Shown here one piece after another: positions 25,061 to 37,114 of a stretch of 64,000 nt of DNA. The position numbers and the translations under genes are program-made. This stretch comes from Lineus longissimus (taxonomy: Eukaryota > Nemertea > Pilidiophora > Heteronemertea > Lineidae). Within the stretch, counting starts at the first letter, position 1. The number at the start of each line of letters is the position of its first letter. The DNA is taken from positions 1,242,001 through 1,306,000 of the forward strand of contig NC_088320.1 of the NCBI RefSeq assembly GCF_910592395.1, in the 5' to 3' direction. The notes below the pieces were generated by a model that was given only the letters and a program-made list of their open reading frames with translations, did no database searches and was not told where the DNA came from.

Positions 25061-25345
25061 ATCCCAAATCTGTAACATTCTTCCAGTATTTACCTCTGCA
25101 GTATGTATTAAAGATGGCAATGCTAAATCCAAGAGTATCCTTACGAACATGACGAAGGGCTACTTATACCAATAATAGGGCCAGTAATCACTGAGTCTGA
25201 TATACTCATTCACAGTTACACTGGCCTGTATCAGCCGCAGGCAAAATTGGTTTCAATACTTCACTACCTCCTCGGGGTAAACATACTCTTGTCAGGTATA
25301 TATGTGCTTCACCCACGGAGGGGAACAGATTGAATGGAAGAATCA

Positions 25346-25377
25346 CACCGAGTAATTACTAATATTTCAACTCGGTG
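25346..25377. repeat. Short inverted repeat, 8-bp arms
   Basis: CACCGAGT (25346-25353) and ACTCGGTG (25370-25377) are reverse complements across a 16-nt A+T-rich spacer containing TAATTA-like sequence. It could be a hairpin or a paired binding site. Confidence 0.5.
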
Positions 25378-27661
25378 GTTTCCAATCAAACGGCGATATT
25401 GACTTCGAGGTTTTGACTATTGATTCCTGACTGAGGCCGTTCAAATCATCACATTTTGGTTGGAGGCTCCCGATAGAAAGTTACCAAGAGATGTTCAAGC
25501 CAGCCAAACGTAAGCTACTCATTGGAGCACTTTGTCCTTGCGTGAGTATTGTGATGTGATAGCTTTTCCAGTGTCAGACTTTACTGTATCATTGAATTAA
25601 GTTGCTGAGTATGGAAAAATTAAACTCACTTGAAATCAACTGAAGAGGTAATCATTTAAAAAAACTCTTTAGACAAAGGAGTAGAGAACCAGTCCTGGTT
25701 TTACAAATAATGCAAACATCAAAAGTATTGCATCTCCACGATACATGACAATGCTGTTAAAATATTTTAAATCAGCTCGTGGGAAGAAAAATATCGAATA
25801 TTTTCGAATTTTTCATTAGCAGCAGCAGATGACACATCAATGAAATACAATGCGTTCCTATCTGTTATTGAACTACATCGTTTTTTCGTTAGATCATAGG
25901 CTATTGATTAGTGGATGCTTTGGGTGTGTGATAGCTTGTTAAGTGGCACTTCCATTTGTTGGAGAGTTGTCTACAAGCTTGTCATTTGTTTGGTGCTTTG
26001 ATTCTCCAAGGACAAGGACAGAATCAGATCCTCTTTTTCGTACTGATGCCTGAATTCACGTCGGTGTATCTGTTGCTGCTAAAATAGAACGACTTGGAGC
26101 TATAAACAGACATCCTTGCGCCAAACCCTCACGTGTCATTGAGTTTCCTTTGTAGGTTCAGCCTCTATGTGAAAAGTCTTGCTCTAGTCGTCCCTGCTTG
26201 TCTCCAACCTGATACTTTATTGGAGAGGTCTATAATCAAGGGACACTATGACAAAGACCACGGATCATGTTTTCTGCCTGGATGCTGGTTTGTCTCTGTC
26301 CCCTGCTCAGCTAAGTGTGAACTTCTTGTTTCTCTCTATCGATATACGTTCATGTGTACGATTTCTATGACTGTTTGACTTTGCTGATTCTCTGCTATAG
26401 TGTCTTTTACCTTCTATGGCCAGGTTGCCTTCGGAAAATGATCTTGCCCTGAAATAGTACACCACTTCTACTTCTCTGGAAACTTGGCTCTTCTGTTGGG
26501 TACCCTCTAGCAAAATCATGAGAAGAGCCGATTCTGAGACAAAAGTAGCTTCGATGTTCACAGCACAAACATGAATGTTTGTGTTTGGTGGAAAATATGC
26601 AGCTTCCTGCTACTGGCCGATGTTTTGGTAGTTAGTAAAGAAGGAACATACCTCATGTCTTGTCCCAAGTGTACTGTCTCATCCAACTAAATGAAGATGA
26701 CAACATCATTGTGACTTCAGTTGTATTTGCTGAAAAATTTGTACAATTTAACGAGACTGTATACTTCTGTGAACATCTCTTACCTGGTGACTTTCAGGGT
26801 CAATGTCACCCTGTAGCTTGCATTACTCTGGTTCACCAACATATGGTCAAGGGAAATGCGTTATTGACCAAGGTGGTATTCAGCATTGAGGGGTGTGTAC
26901 CCTTGCCCGGAGCTAATCTGATGCTGTGGTTATCGTGGCATTGATCGATCCTTATATCTGCAACCAGCAATCAACATGCGTACGACTTGGTAATTGATTA
27001 ACCAGATATGACAATATTATTGAATTACTGGTCCTATTAACCCTTTATTGGCAATGATTCATTGTATCATTTACTAGGGTAACCCTTCAGTATCTTCTAG
27101 CAACTGTATCATCGAAATCTCATTAAGTTTGTACTTTTACAGCTTCATTATAACAACTGGAACACAGACACATCATTTTGTTGCTCTCCCAACCTGCTGC
27201 CTATTTCTAGTGGTTGAATAATACCAATTTGACGATCATGATGTTATTTTGTAATTTATCTGATAAAGAACAATTTGATGGTGAATGCTTGGCCTATGTT
27301 GTCTACTGCAAGCAATCAACTTAGCTATATGACGACAAAAAGTTTTATTAGTAGTCCTATTATATTTTTGACCTCATATTTAGGTCATCTTCGCATAACC
27401 CTTTGATTATGTAGTGATATTATTTAGAGGTAGTTTACCATTGTCTTGCCATGAGCAAAAGGTTACTGAAAATAATTATGACCTTTTACTAAAAGATGTG
27501 ACTGAGGCTTTTCGCTATCAGTTGTCATAAACCACTGTTGCGGATAGAGATCAGATGCAGGAGATCATGCCAACGCAATCAATACTTTGATCCTGCCTCA
27601 TTTTGAAGTTGGGTCACTGTCTGTGATCAAGTCAGGCGGAGTAGCTGATGAAAATAGGATT

Positions 27662-27712
27662 GCTCGAGATAATATAGCTCGAGCGATCGAGATAATTAGT
27701 TCATCGATCGAT
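27662..27712. repeat. Cluster of palindromic CpG-containing words
   Basis: TCGAGATAAT occurs twice (27664-27673 and 27687-27696). CTCGAG occurs at 27663-27668 and 27678-27683, and the palindrome ATCGATCGAT at 27703-27712. Such a cluster is unusual in the surrounding CpG-poor sequence. The role is unknown. Confidence 0.6.
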
Positions 27713-28429
27713 ATATTTCCTGAAAAATATTTTGTGAAGTCCTTTCACAGCCATCACACTTTTGGCTGTTTCTGTTTTTTTGCCTTTTCTTTTGTAAGAT
27801 TTTTAACGTCAAATTGAGCGTTTCCTGGTCTTGTCCTTGCTATTACTATTAATGTTCCCTTTGGCTAAACCTTTATAACTGTGCACTCTGTTCAGGTAGA
27901 AAAACAATTGTAATGACCAAGAAACTACGCAAATAAGAACTTGACCAAAAGGCCTTGGCCTTTAGGGTTTCCTTGACATGGCTGATCCACAAATTGCACA
28001 GGCCTTTTCTCAAGAAGCTATGAGACATGAATGTGTTTACCTTAGAGCATTTATGGTGTGGGCCCAGACCAAACAGGACTATTGAAAAACAGATTTTACT
28101 CCTAGGCCTTTTAGAGATAATCTAAACACATGGTAGAGCCTTTATAAAAATATCTGAGACCTGGAGTGGCTGGTTGTGTGTCCAACTGTTTATAAGCCTT
28201 AGGAACCAGTAAACATGGACCAGGCAAGTGGACCTTTAAGTGTTTGGTGTTGACCCTCTTCGAACCGTAATGGAAATAGAAAGTCTGCTGGTGTAGTTTT
28301 GTCCAAGTATCAATGAGGTCCAGGTAGAATTGATGGGTCAAAGAGAGGTGGCTATAAGGCCTCTGCACTCTCTTCTCAATAACATCCAGTTGATTTCTGA
28401 ATCTGATGGTCAGTGCAACTCAGAGGTAT

Positions 28430-28501
28430 GTCCAATTAATCAAACAGTTGCAATTGACAGCCCCCTGAGACGTCCAATTCATGGAACAGCTGCAATTGAT
28501 A
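28430..28501. repeat. Diverged direct repeat, 30 bp x 2, 42-bp period
   Basis: The blocks 28430-28459 and 28472-28501 match at 25 of 30 positions. Both begin GTCCAATT and share GCAATTGA near the end. This is an old local duplication. Confidence 0.85.
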
Positions 28502-31500
28502 TCCATGTGTTCTAATGAGGGCAATGGTAAATGTGTGTTGCCCTGGGGCTGAAATCAAGCACTGGTCATTTTTTCCTGTTTGATCAAAAAAGGTATGTTT
28601 TCATGATTATTGCCTGGTGCCTTGGGCAGTATTGTGAAGAAGTAGATATATAGGCATTGGTCTTTTCAGAGATCATATAATTCATTGTGAATTGCTTTGA
28701 CAAGACAGGTTTTCCTTAATCTACGAATTGCAGTTTTGAGCATCATTCCTTGACCACAGCATCAACAGAAATGAACAAAAACAAGGTTGATATAGCTCCG
28801 AGGTTGTGATTCCTCATACCCATCCATCCACTGCAGGCCTTTGTATAATTTTTTTGATACAGTCAATCACTCTTTTAGAAATGATAACGGATATAAAGCA
28901 ATAATGCCAGCTTGCAGTGCACAACATATTTTACTCGGCGACATAGTCACAACAATCCTTGTCCTCCTGAACACAGACTTGCACTTTTACTCAACTCATG
29001 GGATCGAACCATTTATTACACCGAAAACCACCTGTTCAGCTGTAACTATTCATCCAATCTATCGTCAATCCAGTTTATGTGTCCAAGCATTTAATCGCCT
29101 CCCTTCTTCATTCATGGTGCTATCCCACCAGGAGCCATTACAACAAGTTTATGATGGTCCAAAATACGAATGAACATCACAATGCGCGTGATTTAACGAT
29201 GATGGTGATTGTGGCGATCTACTGTGAATTGCAATGAGTACGAGGCAGAATTAAAATGGGGGCTAGTGGTATGCAATGTTTACTAGTCTTTAGAAGTCAG
29301 ATTGCTTTTGCATCCGAATTTGAAATACCAGTACATCGTGTTCTTATCATGCACACAAAAACGCAAAAAGGTATTGCGAAATTGACCCAAGTAATCTCTT
29401 TTAGCAAGGATCAAGAGCTTATCAACAAGATATAACACTTTATTCTAGTCTGACATAATATCCATCAGATAATGTGAAACTGTTGCTGTAGCCAGAGGGA
29501 GACAGTAGGCTATTTGTCTCGGATTTGTCTCGCTGTGTGACCTGAGATGTCTGCCCAGAGACTGTCTCACTGTTCTTCCCTTCTTGATAATTTGAAACTG
29601 TTGCTGCTGCTACAAGGAAAGCCATTTGCCCAGGTGTTGCTCTGTGACGAAGATGGCTCGTCCAGAGAGAGTGCCCATTGTTCAGGGAACATGACACTCC
29701 TGACTGGTGTACTTAATTGAAAGAGGTAAGCTGATCTTGGGTTAATCATGGTCGAGATTGGAGGTGATTGACCAGGTCACTGATGGCATATTGATGAACA
29801 GGAATGCATCATGGGCTATTGTTTAGCAGGAAGCTACAGATTGGCATCTTAGACCAACAAGAGATTTCACACTTTTGGTATGGTATGATATGGTATGGCC
29901 ATGACTTGTTCTGTTAAGATTTCAAGGAATAGACTTAGACTCTACAAGCAGGTCATGCACTGTTTCATAGCTTGGAATGAAATGTGTCCGTTCTCAGCCT
30001 GAGACCTGCTAAGGCCCAAAACCTGCTGTTTAAAAGACCTACTCTATTTGTCTTTTGTTGTTTATTGACAACACTAAGGTATAATTCTTTCTAGCTCAGT
30101 ACTGAATCAATGTAAAGTGCATAAAACAAATAGTTCTTCTGCAACAGTTCTTGACTCGCAATTGAGTGACTTTACCATAAAGCCATTCCATGCAATTCTT
30201 AGTACTGTAATCAGCATCCCAATGAGCATTCACTGGCTAGAACAAGGTTTCATGTTGTCCCCATTGACCAATTACGAGATGAACTGAGAAATCAAAAGAA
30301 ACGACAACCAATCAGAATCCTTACAACTGCACGTTCGGCCATGATTGTGCAGTCTTCGATGATTTTTGCGAGAAGCCAAGCAGCAACTGCTCTCACCACA
30401 ATACTAACATCTTCCTGTTCATCAAGTGATATTTGCTCACAAAATGGTGATTAACCTGGCAAGTATCTCACAGACAGACAGTTTCAGAAGTTGTTAATAT
30501 CCATGATATTTTCTGTACCTGTGAGAGGAAGTAGGAACCTTTCAGGACAATTGAAGAAGAAGCTGTGGTTAAACATAAAGCAACAAACACAGTAAATGTT
30601 ACTTTGTTGATGATTGCTGTTGCTTAAGGGCATGATATGATGTCTAGTCACAGTACTCCCGCATGTTCTGATTGGAAAAAGGAACAGTAAAGGCATTGGT
30701 TGTGATAACTGTAGTGAATCTGAAGTGAGGAGGTAGAAACCTCTGAGGATGTGCAGTCACATGAGGTTTAGCTGTTCACCGTTGAGCCTGTCAATGACGA
30801 ATGACAGTTCGAATCTGCTCCGTCTATCTGTCCCTTTGACTCCATGAGTCATGAACCTGAGGGGCAAGAACAACAACCATTATTACAGCATAAGTTACTC
30901 TTATGATGGCCATTGCTTTGGGGCAAGAAGTGATGACCAACATTTTTCAGCTGCAAAAATATGGCCGAGTGAACTTCTCTGATTCATATGATTGGAAATG
31001 GGATTGTAAGATATGATGCGTGGTCCTGAAACTGCTATAGCTTGGAGGTCCAATTCTGCCTGACTTTTATGATACTTGCGAATAACTGGATGGGTGTACT
31101 CCAAGGTTGTTCACTTAAGTCTCACCCTTTCTCCTGTACGTTGGCTTTGTATTACAGTTAGCTTTTCTGAACTTCCTTATGTCATATTACGTACATGTAG
31201 CGTTTCTCTGAGCTTCAATTAGAAAATCACTCTCAAGCTGTCTGTTTGCCAACAACATCAAGATTAGAAAACTAGCAAGCCATGTATTGGTGATGTATCC
31301 CTCAGCATTTTTTGTTACTTTAGATTTCATGATATTACTCATCAAGAGAGAAGCAATGCTGACCTTATCTAATGCTGTGTACCGTGGAGGTTTATCAATG
31401 AAACTGTAGTCAAGTATTTGTTGAAGTTGTTTCAAGTGAGCATGGTATGCTGGAGATCAACTCGTTGTACTTAGTAATATTATTATCATACAAAAAAAGC

Positions 31501-32775
31501 CCTGTTATGAAAGGTTAGCCTGAACTTTCAAGAATAACTGTGGTAAAGTTATTTTCTTTAGTGGCTGAATAAGTGTGTTGATTTGCCAACCACCTCATAG
31601 CCAACGTCATTCTCATTACTTCAATTAGGATAATAATTGCAATTTCCTCCGAGTGATCATACTCTGAGTGCGTGGTTGGGATGAAGGGTTTATAGGTACT
31701 GCACCATTAGCTCAAGTTACCTAGCACCTATTACAAATGCATGATAAGTCTAGTCAGAGGGTGATACGTGATGAGTCTGGCTTGAAAGAGGCCTTCTTTT
31801 GTCAGCCTACCTTCTCTGACTGGTTTGCATGACTGATACTCCACAACAGAACCCTGACCTGAACTAGAAGAGTGCTATATTATTGGCCAATCTCTCAGGC
31901 ATTGGTACTGTCTAATGCTCCCATTATGATGTCCCAGGTCTTCCAAGCATGATTCTCCCAATGTTCCTCCAGTATATTTACTGATAGATCCATCACCCTT
32001 TTGGTATGTCATGGGAAACTGCTCTGAATTTGGTTTAAGAAAGAGAAATGAGCAACCCAATTAATATATCATGACCCCATCTCTGTTTTGCTAATTTCTT
32101 TGGCACTGGCTACTATTGCATACGCTATTGGAAATGCTCTTGTATTATTTGCCTGAAACAGAGCATAGTGCCTTTTGTATCACCAGAATCCTTATTGTAT
32201 GGCTTGATCAATCCAATAGGGCAGTCTCCTCAAAGGTGGAGCAACAGGTTTTATACCAAATGGAATTCCTATCAGTCCGTAGCAGAGAGGATGAAACAAA
32301 TTGCACAGGTAAATTGAAAAATTGCACTGGCAATGAGAAAAAAGGAATCAATCTGCGCTATCTTATGGGATAAAAACTTCGCAATACAGGCTGCAGGGGA
32401 TGGCAATATGGATACTGAGATGCAGCTAGTCTGCAAACAATGACCCTTACATCCATTGCCTGATTACTATTTGTAGGTTACGTATGTACTGGCAATGATA
32501 TTAATGGAATCAGTTTGACCATACAGCAAATGCTTTGCGATGCTAATAGGCTATCAGTATGGCAACGGCAGAAACTCCTTTTTTGTTTGGTAGCCCATTT
32601 TTGGTCAACATTTAGATCAATAGTTTTCTTCACTAGAAGCAAATGTTGGGGGACATGAGGTCCTAAAAAACTAGGTGAAAACTTGGAACTGTGGCTGCAT
32701 AGATATTTCAATGTGTTTCTTTTGCACCAATTCATGGAATCTTCTTCTATTATTTTACATTTTTTCTCTTTACAG

Positions 32776-32835
32776 GAGAAATGTCAGTGACCATATGGTG
32801 AGCGATGATGCAGTTGTCGTCAATTTATCGCCGCC
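32776..32835 (+). other. 5' UTR part of candidate first coding exon, with upstream ATGs
   Basis: A strong acceptor (pyrimidine-rich tract ending TTTTTTCTCTTTACAG at 32775) opens the exon. Four ATGs precede the chosen start: 32781 (7-codon uORF ending 32801), 32795 (open to 32866, overlapping the main start out of frame), and 32805/32808 (same frame, ending 32843, also overlapping). If the transcript is real, these would strongly limit initiation at 32836 or make it regulated. They also count against the call. Confidence 0.35.
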
Positions 32836-32965
32836 ATGTTTGATGTCATGTGGACTATCTTACTGACGTTGTTCGTGCTATTTTGTATCCTGGTGGAGGA
32901 CCATGCCGTGGTTTGGTCACAGCAAGAAAAAGCGGGAAATGACCTCAGGATTGTTTCATATGAAG
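32836..32965 (+). CDS. Candidate first coding exon of a secreted or membrane protein (unidentified)
   Basis: I see a complete first-exon architecture. A strong splice acceptor lies at 32775, and GCCGCCATG gives a good start context (G at -3). The frame has 43 open codons and then GAAG|GTAAAT as donor, so the exon ends after base 32965 in phase 1. The in-frame stop at 32806-32808 means 32836 is the first in-frame ATG. Residues 5-20 (MWTILLTLFVLFCILV) form one hydrophobic segment, followed by polar EDHAVVWSQQEKAGNDLRIV, as in a signal peptide or signal anchor. The n-region has no basic residue and carries Asp3, which is atypical. Without splicing the frame stops within five codons, so the call depends on the donor. 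A phase-1 intron just after a signal peptide is common in genes with extracellular Ig, EGF or similar modules. The family cannot be named from this exon. Later exons are either far downstream or outside the window. Confidence 0.45.
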
Positions 32966-33030
32966 GTAAATTTGAGTTATAAATCTCTGAACAATTGGTA
33001 AACAATGGGGAAGGACCTTCTCTACGACTA
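32966..33030 (+). other. Start of putative intron 1
   Basis: GTAAAT at 32966 opens the proposed intron. An arm-repeat copy starts about 65 bp in. If the exon is real the intron runs at least to 60.6 kb, or past the window end. Confidence 0.35.
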
Positions 33031-33150
33031 AGTCTATCATATCTGAAGGCATTTGAAACATGGCTGACCGGTCGTTCAAAACATGGTGGACGGGTGTTAG
33101 TGTTTTCTTCCTTTGGTGTTAGAGTTTCTATGCATGGATGTCAGCTTTAA
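33031..33150 (+). repeat. Arm repeat, copy 2 (solo)
   Basis: This copy aligns over about 115 bp with the reverse complement of 56692-56813. Shared blocks include TTTGAAACATGGCTGA, CGGTCGTTCAAA, GGACGGGTGTTAGTGTTTTC and TGTCAGC. It is the fullest copy of the family and has no SINE next to it, so the arm exists as an independent dispersed unit. It is non-coding. Confidence 0.8.
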
Positions 33151-35959
33151 GAAAAAGGAACATGATGACTTCCTGATAAAAAAAGTCATTATTCATTATA
33201 GTGTTTCCATGCGCATACCAACTTTGTATAACTTTACCAACACAGATGCGTGATATCCTTCTTGGCTCAGTTTTCTTCGCTTTTGCACAAATGCTTTTAT
33301 CTATAAAAGATTATCCTTTGCCCGATGCTGCATGCATGTTTAATGGCTAAATTCCAGAAACGCTTCTCATCACAAAGATCTATTCGTTGTCAGGAATCAT
33401 GTCTGCATATTGATATCGTTAGAGATTTGATGCCATATCATGTTGCTACATTGATATTTCATCAACTGACTGCCTAATTCCTCCAATCTGTGTCGTGACG
33501 GAACCAACTGTGCTATACATCAATGTGACCAGCTCTAGCTAAAGCAAGCGATTACCTTCTTCCAACGATCTGTACTTTGTCGGTACCAACTGTTGCTATA
33601 TTGAAGTCTATTGTTATTTCCATTTCATCTAACTCTGCTGGTGCAGTAAAGTTTGCAAAGAGCGAAACAAACTGGTGCAAACATAACAAACCTCTGCATC
33701 TAGCAAAGAAGCTAAGTTCCTGTGCTCTTTTATCCGCTAACAGCCAGAAGCACAGAAGCACCGTCTCATATCTTTCCTTTATTATTGCATTTTTCGTTCT
33801 GAAGTCGGGTTTTCTGATATGTGCCCAATGCTCTTGGCATTGCCTTTATTAATTTTTAAACCCCATTACAGATCTTTGCTTTGCACAGTTCCATAATAAT
33901 TTGCAATGCAGCAGTGCCAATTCAAGATTTTTACTTTTGATGACAAACCATAAATATTTTAGCCTGAGGCAGCAAGTGATTCTCCTGTTTTTTCTTTATG
34001 CCTTTTGACTTGATAAAGCTAACGTGATAGTTCTGTGTGTTAGCTGTAATGATAGCAACTAATTTTAATGATGTTTCCACCTAAAGTAGGCGTTGCAGCT
34101 CCGTGCAGCATCATCTTGATTGCCCTCGCGTTTGTAGGATCTGAATCATAACCTTATTCAACATTTTGGCAGTGAAGTTTCCGCATGTTTCCTACGAGAC
34201 AAAAAGGTTGGAACTCCTCTTCAATGTCGGCTGTTACTGAAGTTTCAATACATTATGTATCATTTCACCTTCACGTAGTAAAGCATCAGATTATTCCTAC
34301 TAACTGGCTCACTTTGAAGCCTGTTGAAAGAGTGCTTTCTTCTTTGATTCCGTGTTTTTGTGATATTTTCTTCTCATGGAAACCAAGCGCCGCTTACAAC
34401 ATTTGAAATCTTTATGAATGAATTTCACCCTCACAATTATTAGCACCAGTCTTATTTTAGCATCAATCAAAAGTGTCACACCTTGATTGCTTACTTGATA
34501 CTGTCACTCCTTTGATGTCACTTTGCACTTCCTAAAGGAACCAAATGCTACATTGAGTTTCAATTTCAGCTTTGTTAATTGAGCATAAATGCTAGCAGGC
34601 ATGATTTCACCTTTTCCTGCAAAATATCTGATGATTCTTTTGATAGCAAGCAGTTGGAAACTTGCAAGTAGTTGGAAATTTGTTGCACTTGGCAACTTGA
34701 GGCGTGTTAAAATCCTTTGAGGTGGAAGCATCTTTGATCCTGTTAACCTTGAAGACTTTAACTGCTATTTGAATGTTGCATTGATATAGCTGAACATCAA
34801 TACCAATGTCATCAGTTCAGTGACAGTGTGGGGAGTTGGGTAGTTTGTGAGATGACCTGTAGTCAGATGTATAATATCTTCTTCGCACAGGTCCCACCTT
34901 CTCTTCATCAGTGTGATGCCCTTGTCACTGAGGTCAAGTTGTGGTATTTTGAGCCATTTTCATGGCCATAGTAGCAACCAATCCAGGCAAATGGGCACCA
35001 GCTAGATTTTTTCTGATTGTCTGTCAGCACTCTGCCAGATAGACGTATACCAGGTTTACGCAGCCACTTGTAGCACTTGTTTGTAATCAGTTTGGGTCCA
35101 TTTCGCTTTGTACCTAATACTATAATGGGCTGCGGCAGCCGGTGGGTTGCATGTCCTACCTAAAGAATGAACGGATTCATCTCTTAAGTGGTGTGGCAGT
35201 CCATCATTGGGATCTTTGTTAAAATGTTGGACTATACCAGTGGGATGCTGCAACTCAAGTCAGGTTGTACAATGCCAGCGATCCAAGCTCTCTCTGCACA
35301 TCCTAAAATAACTTTGATTTTTTCGTGCAGTTGGAACATTTGTTGATCTATTCAATGAGCATAAAAGAGTCTCCAAACCAGGTGTCAAATATCTGAACTT
35401 CTTACACTTTTCTCCTTAGAAACCGTCGGCCTTGATTTCCACAAAAACCTCACCAGACAGATGCACATTGTGTCATGAGCGTTGACAGAAAACAGATAAT
35501 CCAGAAAGAAATGTGCAGGTTTTTCCCCGGAAATGAATCAATAGGTGCTCGTCTTGAGAAATTATACATGTCATGGATGTTGTGGATTCTGACTTCGACT
35601 GTCAAAAAACTTGGCATAATGATTGAAAATTTGTCTTTTCCCCATTGTGAGATGAATAATTGGTAGAAAATATTTAACCCTGTGTGTCGTGTGCCGCCAA
35701 TTCCCTGTTAATACTGATATGTGCAGAAGGTGAGATTTCAATAAAATGAGCAACTGTTGAGGAATTTTTTAATTGATGCTAGAAGCATCATTTTATTTGA
35801 AGGAATGACTAAGGCTCTGGAGGTATTTCGCTGCGTCATTGGGTCTATCATTGCATTTGGCTTCCCAGTCGTCACTGAAAGCAGCAACTAGACTGGCCAG
35901 TTTTGCATTTAGAACACCGGGCAATTTCACAATATCTCACAACGACACTGTAAGTTGCT

Positions 35960-36300
35960 TTGGATTAGAAATGGACATCATTAGCATTAAAGATTACAGG
36001 GTATCGCGTTCCAAGAGCTGCAGGTCTCGGAAACATGACTCGATTACCATAATCATACATAATTGGTCCAAGGTGTCACATGGTCCTTCGCACCGGATTC
36101 AAAAACTGAATCATGGTATCGATTCTTAGATAACTCTCCTGGGGCCTTTCCGTGCGTGCGCTGATTACAACTTGGGTTATTCGAATACTTCCTCTCTCCA
36201 ATTTACTAACCGTTGTGTTTCCCTTATCATCATTGCAATGACGATCGAAGAAAATGTACCGGGACTGAAACTTCGTGCTTGCGATCAATTTCAGAAAAGT
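35960..36300. promoter_or_regulatory. Possible conserved non-coding patch
   Basis: A stretch of more balanced composition contains AGGTGTCACATGG (T-box or E-box-like) and several ATTA-type words including TCATTAGCATTAAAG. It has overlapping open frames on both strands and no splice signals that make an exon. It lies about 3 kb into the proposed first intron, a common place for enhancers. This is an inference from motif density only. Confidence 0.15.
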
Positions 36301-36569
36301 TTTGTGGTATCACTGAAGATTCTTGGTTGCTACGTCTGAACTTTTGTTCCTGTTCCTTTTGTTGCTGCTTATTTTTTATCTGGTTTCCTGAGGCGCTATG
36401 CTGTATCTGACCATTCTGAAGTACTTCTGGGAAATGTTGACCATCTTCTTCTGCACAACCGTGTTTGCTGTTTAGCGAACATGAAGGGATATTCCCCCGT
36501 GTCCATCACAAAGGCGAGAGACCTTTTAAGGAATTACAACTCTTCCAACCAGAGCTCATCAAAAACTAA

Positions 36570-36707
36570 ACCATTATGTTCAGAGGAACTTTTTCCGGCT
36601 CTGCAAACACAGAAGACATGTTCTATCAGAGAGATGGCAGGCTAGTCTTCAGGAAACTTGACCATTATGTCCTTTTTCTGACTCTACAAACACAAAGGCA
36701 TGTTCTT
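36570..36707. repeat. Diverged ~90-bp-period direct repeat
   Basis: ACCATTATGT...TTTTTC-GGCTCTGCAAACACA...CATGTTCT at 36570-36624 recurs as ACCATTATGTCC...TTTTTCTGACTCTACAAACACA...CATGTTCT at 36661-36707 with small gaps. Fainter related words occur at about 36440-36480 and 36800-36825, suggesting an old minisatellite of about 90 bp. Confidence 0.6.
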
Positions 36708-37077
36708 CCATGTTCCATCTCTGTTTTTCCCTGGATGTAAACAATCTCTTATCCACACACGAAGGAGTCGACCTCTTCTCCCCAATCCCATAATCCTATT
36801 CTTGGAGCCGCAAACATCGTGTTTTTGCCTTTAAGTGCATCAATGTGCACCATTCTGTGGACAATCGACGCAGAGGCGAATGCATTGGTCATAATGAACA
36901 GCTGTGTGCATGCGACACAGTGATAAGAAACCATTTCTTCAATTGCCTGCTTGTTTTCCTTATTGTGTGCTATTCGTGACAAAAGTGATTTCCAGCGCTA
37001 CTTGGCTTGACGTTTTTCTGCAGGCTTTTCCGCTGGTGATCAGCGAGAGAAATGGCCTCGGATCTTTCCAGAATATG

Positions 37078-37114
37078 CAGATGCATAAAGCTGCTATTCA
37101 GTACGATGCATCTG
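37078..37114. repeat. Inverted repeat, 9-bp arms around ATGCAT
   Basis: CAGATGCAT (37078-37086) and ATGCATCTG (37106-37114) are perfect reverse complements separated by 19 nt. The arms carry ATGCAT, itself a palindrome. It could be a hairpin or a symmetric pair of binding sites. Confidence 0.6.

Larger units (their letters stand above)
25061..32775. other. Unassigned DNA upstream of the candidate exon
   Basis: No gene is supported. If the exon at 32776 is real, its acceptor means that a 5' UTR exon and the promoter lie upstream, here or outside the window. I could not place them. Small items are listed separately: an inverted repeat (25346-25377), a CpG-bearing palindrome cluster (27662-27712) and a 30-bp direct repeat (28430-28501). 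Confidence 0.5.

Noticed and set aside
34200-34900. Decayed coding repeat on the minus strand
   Set aside because: Several medium frames with Lys-rich peptides suggested a broken transposon gene, but translation of all three minus frames gave no transposase, RT or other known motif.
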